In this document: positions 47,331 to 54,289 of the stretch, piece after piece
How positions within the stretch are numbered: position 1 is the stretch's first letter
Layout of the letters: each line of letters opens with the position of its first letter
Assembly: GCF_000152905.1 (NCBI RefSeq)
Contig: NZ_CH672416.1
Span: 268,398-332,397, forward strand
Length of the DNA stretch: 64,000 bases
Source of the DNA: Nitrobacter sp. Nb-311A
GTDB taxonomy: Bacteria > Pseudomonadota > Alphaproteobacteria > Rhizobiales > Xanthobacteraceae
Direction of reading: 5' to 3'
Position numbers and translations under genes: made by a program
Notes under the pieces: generated by a model
Databases searched by the model: none
Seen by the model: the letters and a program-made list of their open reading frames with translations, nothing else
What the model was told of the DNA's origin: nothing

Positions 47331-47963
47331 TCATTGGCTCGCCCACACGATCCGCGCGATCCATTCCACGTCGGAAGCGGGCAGCGTGCGGTTGGCATGG
47401 CTCGGATTGAGCGACTGCAATTCAATCGTCTTCGCAGTCCGGCGCTTGAGTTCCTTCACCATCACCTCGCCATCCCTGGTCTTCACCACCACGCGATCGC
47501 CACGCCGGATCGGCGTCCCCGGCGAGACCACGATGACATCGCCGTCACGATAGGCCGGCTTCATCGAGTCTCCGGATATCTCCAGCGCGTACGCGTGCTC
47601 GTCGTTGACAGCAGGAAGCCCCACCTCATCCCAGCCCTTCCCCACAGGAAAGCCGCCATCGTCGAAATAGCCGCCGGCGCCGGCTTCGGCGAACCCCAAC
47701 AACGGCACGGCCTGCGCGGCTCGCGCCGAATCTTCGATGAACTGCACGAAGGTGTCGATCGCGGTATCGGTCGCGGCGAGCGCTTTGGCCACCGACTCGG
47801 TTGAAGGCCACCGCTCCCGTCCGTCGCTGGTAATGCGCTTCGATTTGTTGAAGGTGGTTGGATCGAGCCCTGCCCTTCTCGCAAGGCCCGACGGCGATAG
47901 GCCGGCGCGCTCCGCGAGACGGTCCAGCGCGGTCCATATCTGGGCGTGTGTCAGCATGACCAT
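47331..47963 (-). CDS. S24/LexA-like repressor with HTH
   Basis: 210 residues. N-terminal XRE-type helix-turn-helix (about residues 8-45: LSPSGLARRAGLDPTTFNK), linker, then an S24 peptidase domain with the nucleophile Ser in ISGDSMKPAYRDGD (Ser133) and the base Lys in VMVKELKR (Lys170). An Ala-Gly pair before it (FAEAGAGG) is a plausible self-cleavage site. Such proteins resemble phage CI repressors and damage-responsive regulators; there is no phage nearby. An imperfect dyad lies upstream at 48007-48020. Confidence 0.88.
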   Translation of the reverse strand: MVMLTHAQIWTALDRLAERAGLSPSGLARRAGLDPTTFNKSKRITSDGRERWPSTESVAKALAATDTAIDTFVQFIEDSARAAQAVPLLGFAEAGAGGYFDDGGFPVGKGWDEVGLPAVNDEHAYALEISGDSMKPAYRDGDVIVVSPGTPIRRGDRVVVKTRDGEVMVKELKRRTAKTIELQSLNPSHANRTLPASDVEWIARIVWASQ

Positions 47964-48176
47964 GGGGCGCGTCCTGATTCCGCGGCGGTGAATTCTGTCA
48001 AAGATTAGGAATTATTACCTCAACGGGCGCAAGCCTGCAATTGCGCCGGGGATAAAATGCGGCTCTTGAAGTGCGGGCGAGCCACCGATACGGTCACGCA
48101 TGATCCGCCGCAATTTTAGCGGGTGGCAAGGGGGTTATGCGCTTTTCAGGAAGCGCGATGACGGGCTCGGACACGC

Positions 48177-48521
48177 GTGCGCACGATCTACAAAATCTGT
48201 CCTGCTTCGGCCTGGCGGGAGGCCGAGCGGCACGGCGTCTTTCGCGGCAGCGCCGACGATTTCCGTGACGGGTTCATTCATTTTTCAACCGCGTCCCAGC
48301 TCGAAGGCACGGCCCGCAAGCACTTTTTTGGCCAGACCGGGCTGCTCCTGATCGCGATCGATGCCGATGGACTGGGTGAGGCGCTGCGGTGGGAAATCTC
48401 GCGCGGAGGCGAACCGTTTCCACATCTCTATGGCGAACTCGATCTGCGTCATGTCACAACTGTGCTGGATATGCCCGCGCGACCGGACGGATATCACGAT
48501 ATTCCGGAGCTTGCGCCGTGA
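48177..48521 (+). CDS. DUF952 family protein
   Basis: 114 residues from a GTG at 48177. Motifs RTIYKICPASAWREAERHG, DDFRDGFIHFSTASQLEGTA and LYGELDLRHVTTV are typical of DUF952. Function unknown; the family is often found in bacteria near nucleotide genes. Its TGA overlaps the pyrD GTG start (GTGA), so the two are translationally coupled. Confidence 0.9.
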   Translation: MRTIYKICPASAWREAERHGVFRGSADDFRDGFIHFSTASQLEGTARKHFFGQTGLLLIAIDADGLGEALRWEISRGGEPFPHLYGELDLRHVTTVLDMPARPDGYHDIPELAP

Positions 48522-49612
48522 TCCGCGCCTTCGATAACTTCTCGCTGCCCCTGTTGCGCTGGTTCGATCCCGAAGATGCGCATCGCATGGCGATACAGGG
48601 TTTACGGCTCCTGCCGCCGATACGCCAGCGCACCGAGGATCCGAAACTTGCGGTCCGCGCCTTCGGCCTGAATTTTCCTAATCCGATCGGCCTGGCCGCC
48701 GGTTTTGACAAGAGCGCCGAGGTTCCGGACGCACTGCTGAAACTCGGATTCGGCTTCGTCGAAATCGGTTCGGTAACGCCGAGAGCCCAGCCCGGCAATC
48801 CGCGTCCCCGCGTGTTCCGGCTTGAACGCGACGAGGGCGTCATCAACCGCATGGGATTCAACAACGACGGCGCACACACCGTGCTTCGCCGGCTTGCGGC
48901 CCGCGCGCATTCCGGCGGCATCGTTGGAGTGAACATCGGCGCCAACAAGGACTCGGCCAATCACATCGCCGACTATGTCAGGCTGATCGAAATCTTTGCC
49001 CCGGTGGCAAGTTACTTCACTGTGAACGTGTCGTCGCCCAATACTCCCGGCCTGCGCAACCTGCAGCAGGCGGCGGCGCTCGACGAATTGCTGGCGAGGG
49101 TGATCGACGCCCGCGAGCGTGTCCGACAGAACGCAGGCGACACGCCGGTGCTGCTCAAGATCGCGCCCGACCTGACCCTGGCAGAGCTCGACGACGTCGT
49201 TCACATCGCACGCTCACGACGCACCGACGGTATGATCGTCGGCAACACTACCTTGACGCGCCCCTCGACCCTGCGCGATCAAGCGCGCGCGAAAGAACAG
49301 GGTGGATTATCAGGACGACCGCTGTTCCGCCTGTCGACGCGGATGGTGGCGGAAACCTATGTGCGGACGGAAGGCGCATTTCCGCTGGTCGGCGTCGGCG
49401 GCATCGACTCAGGCGGCGCCGCACTGACCAAAATTCGCGCAGGCGCCACCTTGATTCAGCTCTACTCGTCCCTGGTCTACAAGGGGCTCGGACTGATCGA
49501 CAACATCAAGAGCGATCTGACTTCGACATTGCTGCGAACCGGCCGCGACTCGCTAGCGGATGTCATCGGCGCTGACGCGGCGACCATTACGGCGGAAGAC
49601 TGGCCGGTGTAG
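48518..49612 (+). CDS. pyrD: Dihydroorotate dehydrogenase (class 2, quinone)
   Basis: 364 residues, GTG start at 48518 overlapping the DUF952 stop. Class 2 signature FGFVEIGSVTPRAQPGNPRPRVFRL, catalytic Ser region VNVSSPNTPGLRNLQ, and FMN site GVGGIDSGGAALTKIRAGATLIQLY. The N-terminal RAFDNFSLPLLRWFDPEDAH is the membrane-associated helix. Oxidises dihydroorotate to orotate with quinone. Its TAG overlaps repeat copy C3. Confidence 0.96.
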   Translation: MIRAFDNFSLPLLRWFDPEDAHRMAIQGLRLLPPIRQRTEDPKLAVRAFGLNFPNPIGLAAGFDKSAEVPDALLKLGFGFVEIGSVTPRAQPGNPRPRVFRLERDEGVINRMGFNNDGAHTVLRRLAARAHSGGIVGVNIGANKDSANHIADYVRLIEIFAPVASYFTVNVSSPNTPGLRNLQQAAALDELLARVIDARERVRQNAGDTPVLLKIAPDLTLAELDDVVHIARSRRTDGMIVGNTTLTRPSTLRDQARAKEQGGLSGRPLFRLSTRMVAETYVRTEGAFPLVGVGGIDSGGAALTKIRAGATLIQLYSSLVYKGLGLIDNIKSDLTSTLLRTGRDSLADVIGADAATITAEDWPV

Positions 49613-49650
49613 AGCCTGTCCGCTCCTGATAGAACCAGAAGCGGGGCTTT
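49611..49650. repeat. Dispersed repeat, family C (copy C3)
   Basis: AGAGCC, then GCTCCTGAT, AGAAGC and GGCTTT, matching the hairpin arms of the C parts at 33214 and 35191. It starts inside the pyrD TAG stop codon. Confidence 0.7.
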
Positions 49651-49678
49651 CAGATCTGATGACGTGCCGGAAAACTCT

Positions 49679-49984
49679 CTACCGCCCGCGCGGCGCGCCG
49701 AACAGGCGCGACAGCAGCCAGATCGGGATCACGATGACGGCGCCGAGCAGGAAGTAGCGCCACAATCCGTTGATTGCATCAAAGCCGAGATCCCAGACGC
49801 GTTCGATCAGCAGGCGAATGCTTTGCACGATATTCCAGGGGTCGAAGCCGATCGCCGCGAGCATGACGCCGACCAGCGTCGATAGCAGGATCAGGCGAAA
49901 CGCGACCGCGAGCGGCGAGCCGCCCAGAAAACGCGACAGGCTGTCTTGGCTGGCCTGCAAGTTCCGGGTGTCGTCGTTCGGCAT
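49679..49984 (-). CDS. Small integral membrane protein, unknown function
   Basis: 101 residues from the ATG at 49984, which has AGGAG seven bases before it; the longer frame to 50152 runs into repeat A3. Two transmembrane helices (about residues 27-47 AFRLILLSTLVGVMLAAIGF and 70-93 WRYFLLGAVIVIPIWLLSRLF). N-terminal DDTRNLQASQDSLSRFLGGS recalls a small conserved alphaproteobacterial family without known role. Convergent with pyrD, 66 bases away. Confidence 0.8.
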   Translation of the reverse strand: MPNDDTRNLQASQDSLSRFLGGSPLAVAFRLILLSTLVGVMLAAIGFDPWNIVQSIRLLIERVWDLGFDAINGLWRYFLLGAVIVIPIWLLSRLFGAPRGR

Positions 49985-50069
49985 CAAAGTTCTCCTGCGG
50001 ACATAAGGCCCACCAACATAATCAGTATGCGGCGGAGGGGAAACCACCGTTCCGCCATCAATGGCCGTT

Positions 50070-50240
50070 AGAGTCGGGTTCAACCGCGTTGAACAAGACT
50101 CTAACCTTAACTTTTTGATCGCGCATGATCTTATCCGAAAACCGGTTTCCACTTTTCGGGATCATGCTCCAGCCTTAACTTTTTGATCGCGCACAATCTT
50201 AGCCGGAAACCAGCTTCCACTTTTCGGGATCATGCGCCAG
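50070..50240. repeat. Family A repeat with a directly duplicated arm (copy A3)
   Basis: AGAGTCGGGTTCAACCG opens a normal A copy. Its right arm, CCTTAACTTTTTGATCGCG through TTTTCGGGATCATGCTCCAG (50105-50172), is repeated directly at 50173-50240 with about six changes. The right end also encodes the last residues and the TGA stop of the DNA ligase gene. Confidence 0.85.
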
Positions 50241-51981
50241 CGCCGGTTGATTTGGCGGCTTCAGAGGTCAGCATCCGTTCCAGCGTTTCCAACCGATCCG
50301 CCTCGCGCGGCGGCTTGTCCCAACGCAGCCGGTTGATCCGCGGAAAGCGCATCGCCACTCCTGATTTATGCCGGGCCGAACGCTGCAAGCCCTCAAAGGC
50401 GATTTCGAGCACCAGTCCCCGATCGGGCTCATGCAGGACATGGCGCACCGGGCCGAAACTCTCGGTGGTGTTGCGGCGGACGAACCGGTCGATCCGGACC
50501 AATTCCTCATCGGTAAAGCCGAAATAAGCCTTGCCGACGGGCACCAGCTGTTCGCCCTCCTCCCCCGCGGTCCAGACCCCAAAGGTGTAATCGGAGTAAT
50601 AGGACGAGCGCCTGCCGTGTCCGCGCTGCGCATACATCAGGACGGCGTCGATGATACGCGGATCGCGCTTCCACTTCCACCAAAGACCTTTTGGACGCCC
50701 CGGCAGATAGGACGCGTCACAACGTTTCAACATGATGCCTTCGATGGCATCGGCATCTGCCCCCGCGCCGGCGGCGGCCGGGTCGGCCCGGGCTGCCGCC
50801 AATTCGCCCCAGGTCGCGAAAGCCACCCGCGGCGAAAGGTCGATGCGCGGGTCGTCAAGCGCGGCGATGAAATCAACAAGCCGCCGCCGCCGATCCTCGA
50901 ACGGCAACTCGCGCAGATCGTTGTCGCCATCTTCGAGCAGGTCGTAGGCGCGCAGGTGAATAGGAAACTCCTTCATCAGCCTGGACGTCACCGCCTTGCG
51001 GTTCAGCCGCTGTTGCAGGACGTTGAACGATTGCACCCGTCCATCGCGCACCACCAGCAACTCGCCATCGATAGCGAAAGTTTGCTGCCGAAAAGCGCCA
51101 AAAGGCTTCCGCGAGTCATTGAGCCTCCCTTCAGAAGAGCCCTCGCGCCGCAACGAGGGGAGCAAATCGGGGAAACTGTGGGTGATGTCCTCGCCCGTGC
51201 GCGAATAGAGCCGTGTCGCGATATTGCCATGCTCATCGCAGCCGCTCACCGCCTGCACCCGGATGCCGTCCCATTTCCACTCGGCGATGAAATCGGCGGC
51301 ATCCAGACGCGCAAAATCGGCATCATCGATCGCATGCGCCAGCATCACCGGCCGAAACGGCGCGGGGATGCGATTGACCGGTCTTTCGCCGCGGCCCTCA
51401 AGCCATGCGAACAGATCGAGGTAAGGCGGCGCGAGACCGGGCCAGATCAATTCGACATCGTGAACGTCTTTGCCACCAAGCGCGGCGGCTGCGGTCTTGG
51501 CGAGTCTGGCGGAGATGCCGATCCGCATGGCGCCGGTGACGAGTTTCAACAGCGCCCAGCGCCCGGTCTCGTCCAGTTCGTCAAGCCAGCGTGCAAGTTG
51601 CGCCGGCAGTTCGGCTTTGCCGAGCGTGCGAAGCGTCGTGACGACGTTTGTGAGAGTCGGGGGTGGAGAACTGTCGTGGTGGTCGTCCATTGCCCCTTCG
51701 GCAAGTGATGACGTCGGCCACATCAGTGCCGCCGTTTCAGAGAGATCGCCGACATAATCATAGGACAGCGCGAACAACACCGGATCGACGCGCGCGGCGA
51801 TCAGATCGCGGACCAGCCCCGCCTTGGCGTGTTTGAACGACAATGCGCCGGTGAGCGCGGCCAGTGCGTAGCCTCGATCCGGATCCGGCGTGTCGCGAAA
51901 GTATGCGGTGATCAGCCGCAGCTTGTTGTTGCGGCCGGGCTCGTAGGCGAGGCGGTCGAGAAGTTCGGCGAAGCGATTCAC
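50230..51981 (-). CDS. ATP-dependent DNA ligase (ligase-associated DNA damage response type)
   Basis: 583 residues. Adenylation domain motif I with the AMP-accepting Lys in EWKWDGIRVQ (K236), motif III AIDGELLVV, motif IV EGIMLKRCDASY and motif V GLWWKWKRDP. N-terminal helical domain in residues about 1-200. The homologues I recall run directly from SFPDLLPSL to AIDGELL, while here about 25 residues are inserted between them (residues 278-302). The ATG overlaps the exonuclease stop (ATGA). The helicase and PdeM partners of this cassette are not adjacent. It ends inside repeat A3. Confidence 0.88.
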   Translation of the reverse strand: MNRFAELLDRLAYEPGRNNKLRLITAYFRDTPDPDRGYALAALTGALSFKHAKAGLVRDLIAARVDPVLFALSYDYVGDLSETAALMWPTSSLAEGAMDDHHDSSPPPTLTNVVTTLRTLGKAELPAQLARWLDELDETGRWALLKLVTGAMRIGISARLAKTAAAALGGKDVHDVELIWPGLAPPYLDLFAWLEGRGERPVNRIPAPFRPVMLAHAIDDADFARLDAADFIAEWKWDGIRVQAVSGCDEHGNIATRLYSRTGEDITHSFPDLLPSLRREGSSEGRLNDSRKPFGAFRQQTFAIDGELLVVRDGRVQSFNVLQQRLNRKAVTSRLMKEFPIHLRAYDLLEDGDNDLRELPFEDRRRRLVDFIAALDDPRIDLSPRVAFATWGELAAARADPAAAGAGADADAIEGIMLKRCDASYLPGRPKGLWWKWKRDPRIIDAVLMYAQRGHGRRSSYYSDYTFGVWTAGEEGEQLVPVGKAYFGFTDEELVRIDRFVRRNTTESFGPVRHVLHEPDRGLVLEIAFEGLQRSARHKSGVAMRFPRINRLRWDKPPREADRLETLERMLTSEAAKSTGAGA

Positions 51982-53024
51982 GAGTTTGACTCTCCGCCGG
52001 AGAAACCAACCGTATCCCCCTCGCCGTCTTCATCGCCATAGCCGACCAGCGCCAGCGGGCGCGCGACGAGACCTTTGGTCATGCACCAGCGCACCAGCGC
52101 ATCCTCCTGACCGTGGGTCACCCAGATCTCGCCCGCTCCTGTCGCGGCGATGATGCGGGTCAATCCAGTCCAGTCGGCATGATCCGAGATGACCAGCGGC
52201 AGTTCGATGCCGCGCTGGCGCGCCCGCGCGCGCACGCGCATCCAGCCCGAGGCGAAGGCTCTCACCGGATCGGGAAATCGCCGCGTCCAGAGATCGGTCG
52301 TGGCCGAGGGCGGCGCCAATGTGACGGCGCCGGCAAGATCGGCTTTCTTCATTCCCCTGACCGGCCTCAGATCACCAAGCGCGATGCCGCGGCTCTGATA
52401 ATATCGGGTCACCTTGTCCATCGCGCCGTGCAGATAGATCGGCGCGTCGTAACCGGCCTCGCGGAGCAGCGCGATCACACGCTGCGTCTTGCCGAGCGAG
52501 TAAGCACCCACCAGATGCGCTCGCTCCGGAAACAGCGCGACCGAGGCCAGCAGCTTGCCTACTTCCGAAGCCGGATCGCCATGAAGGAACACCGGCAATC
52601 CGAACGTGGCCTCGGTGATGAAGACATCACAAGGAACCACCTCAAATGGGGCGCAGGTCGGATCGCAAACGTCCTTGTAATCGCCCGATGCAACGATGCG
52701 AACCCCGCCATGCGTGACAGCGATCTGCGCCGAACCCAGCACATGCCCCGCGGGATGGAGCACGATCGAGACATCGCCCAGCTTGATCTCTTGCCCATAG
52801 GAGATCGCCTGCACCGAGCCCGCGAAATCGTTCCCGTAGCGCAGCCGCATGATGTCAAGCGTTTCCGGCGTCGCCAGCACCGCCCCATGGCCAGGCCGGG
52901 CGTGATCGGAATGACCGTGGGTGACGATCGCGCGGTTCACAGGCCGCACCGGATCGATATGAAAGCCGCCAGGCTTGCAGAACAATCCGGCGGCATCAAG
53001 CATCAGGATGTCATGCGGGCGCAT
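51978..53024 (-). CDS. Ligase-associated DNA damage response exonuclease (MBL fold)
   Basis: 348 residues from the ATG at 53024; the longer frame to 53087 covers the terminator. Metallo-beta-lactamase site HGHSDHARPGHG (HxHxDH), GHVLGSAQI, and beta-CASP-like SLGKTQRVIALL and VISDHADWTGL. Family members (SNM1/YSH1-like) are linked to the neighbouring ligase. TATATA lies just before the start with no clear ribosome site, so a leaderless message is possible. Overlap of four bases with the ligase. Confidence 0.9.
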   Translation of the reverse strand: MRPHDILMLDAAGLFCKPGGFHIDPVRPVNRAIVTHGHSDHARPGHGAVLATPETLDIMRLRYGNDFAGSVQAISYGQEIKLGDVSIVLHPAGHVLGSAQIAVTHGGVRIVASGDYKDVCDPTCAPFEVVPCDVFITEATFGLPVFLHGDPASEVGKLLASVALFPERAHLVGAYSLGKTQRVIALLREAGYDAPIYLHGAMDKVTRYYQSRGIALGDLRPVRGMKKADLAGAVTLAPPSATTDLWTRRFPDPVRAFASGWMRVRARARQRGIELPLVISDHADWTGLTRIIAATGAGEIWVTHGQEDALVRWCMTKGLVARPLALVGYGDEDGEGDTVGFSGGESNS

Positions 53025-53090
53025 GAGGGGTATATAGGCGGACGCGGATATCGTTCGAGTCCAGCGCCTGACGGGTACTCCCGGCATAAC

Positions 53091-53118
53091 AAAAAGCCCC
53101 GGCTAAAACCCGGGGCTT
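53091..53118 (-). terminator. Rho-independent terminator of the Bax-inhibitor-like gene
   Basis: A perfect 9-bp stem AAGCCCCGG/CCGGGGCTT (53094-53102 with 53110-53118) with a 7-base loop, followed on the minus strand by TTTTT (53095-53091). It lies 72 bases past the stop of the membrane-protein gene and 67 bases before the exonuclease start. Confidence 0.9.
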
Positions 53119-53189
53119 CACGTCCTAAATCATCTGTTCATTCTAGCAGGACCATCCGAAAGCCGGCAGACCGGTTTTCAAAGCCCTGC

Positions 53190-53981
53190 CTACTCCCGCT
53201 GCCCGAGCAACTGCAGCAGCAGCGTGAACAGGTTGATGAAGTTCAGATAGAGCGACAGTGCGCCGGTGATCGCCGCGCGTTCGGCGATTTCGCCGCCCTG
53301 CGAGGCGTAACCGTAAATGTAGTCGTTCTTCAGCCGCTGGGTGTCGTAGGCTGTCAGACCCGCGAACACCAGCACGCCAACGACCGACACCACGAACTGC
53401 AGCGCAGAGCTTGCGATGAAGAGGTTCACCAGACTCGCGATGATGACGCCGAACAGACCCATGATCAGGAATGAGCCCATGCCGCTCATGTCACGCTTGG
53501 TGGTATAACCGAACAGGCTCAGCGCGCCGAACGAGGCCGCGGTGATGAAGAACACCCGCACGATCGATGTGTGGGTATACACCAGAAAGATCGAGGACAG
53601 CGACAGACCCATCAACGCCGAGAACGCCCAGAACAACATCTGCGCGGTCGCAGGCTTGAGCCGGTTGATGCCAAAGGAGATGACGAAGACCATCGCCAGC
53701 GGCGCGAGGATGAAGACCCACTTCAACGGGCTCACAAACAGCGCGTAGCCGAACGGCGTCAGATAAGCGTTACCGATCTGGGCAGCTGCGCCCGATGGAT
53801 CGCCGGTGACGGCCGCCATGTAGACGCCGAGCGCAGCCAGGCCGGTAATGGCGAGACCGATCGACATGTAATTGTAGATCTTGAGCATATAGGACCGCAG
53901 ACCGGCGTCGACGGCCGCGGTATCAACGCGCCCGGCGGTCCGGCCAAACGGAGAGGCATAATTACGGTCTAAGTCCGGCAT
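53190..53981 (-). CDS. Bax inhibitor-1/YccA family membrane protein
   Basis: 263 residues from the ATG at 53981 (an upstream ATG lacks a better site). Seven transmembrane helices. C-terminal family motif GLTAYDTQRLKNDYIYGY then AAITGALSLYLNFINLFTLLLQLL, typical of alphaproteobacterial BI-1 proteins. In other organisms BI-1 proteins are calcium or proton-linked channels; the role here is not known. Confidence 0.92.
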   Translation of the reverse strand: MPDLDRNYASPFGRTAGRVDTAAVDAGLRSYMLKIYNYMSIGLAITGLAALGVYMAAVTGDPSGAAAQIGNAYLTPFGYALFVSPLKWVFILAPLAMVFVISFGINRLKPATAQMLFWAFSALMGLSLSSIFLVYTHTSIVRVFFITAASFGALSLFGYTTKRDMSGMGSFLIMGLFGVIIASLVNLFIASSALQFVVSVVGVLVFAGLTAYDTQRLKNDYIYGYASQGGEIAERAAITGALSLYLNFINLFTLLLQLLGQRE

Positions 53982-54289
53982 GGTCGAATTCCCGTGGTTG
54001 GTCTGGCGCCGCAAAGAATTTACGCGCCAGTTCGAATTCTGTCTCGGATAGGTCAGCCCGCTATATTAATTTTTGGTCATCAGGGCATGTCATCCGACCC
54101 AAGCTGTATGTGGGAAACTAGCACAACCGGCGCAAGCTTCCGCGCGGCTGAATGTCGCCCTCAGGATAGGGAATCAGCTCATCCGCGGAAGACCGAATGC
54201 GCCAAAAGCGTCCGACTCGCAAGAGAGCCCCTGACCGCCTGCTTTCGGCCATGGCGGGAGGAGAACGCCATGAGACCTGCTACATATTG
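53982..54289. other. Intergenic region, no gene recognised
   Basis: 308 bases between the Bax-inhibitor-like gene and the ABC permease. It is the upstream region of the former. AT-rich ATTAATATAG lies at about 54060 but no convincing promoter pair was found. Confidence 0.5.

Noticed and set aside
45170-47425. Very long minus-strand ORF (751 codons) over acs
   Set aside because: It lies exactly antisense to the well-supported acs gene; high GC makes long shadow frames common. The translation is His/Asp/Arg-rich and has no family signature.
48007-48020. Possible operator AGGAATTATTACCT upstream of the S24-type gene
   Set aside because: The dyad is imperfect in its centre and no second copy was seen, so it is recorded but not called.
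50070-50240. Tandem repeats here considered as a CRISPR array
   Set aside because: Only two direct units with no spacers, and no cas genes nearby; they are arms of a palindromic dispersed repeat.
52113-53474. Plus-strand 453-codon ORF over the MBL exonuclease, terminator and Bax-inhibitor gene
   Set aside because: It runs through two recognised minus-strand genes and a terminator; no family signature.
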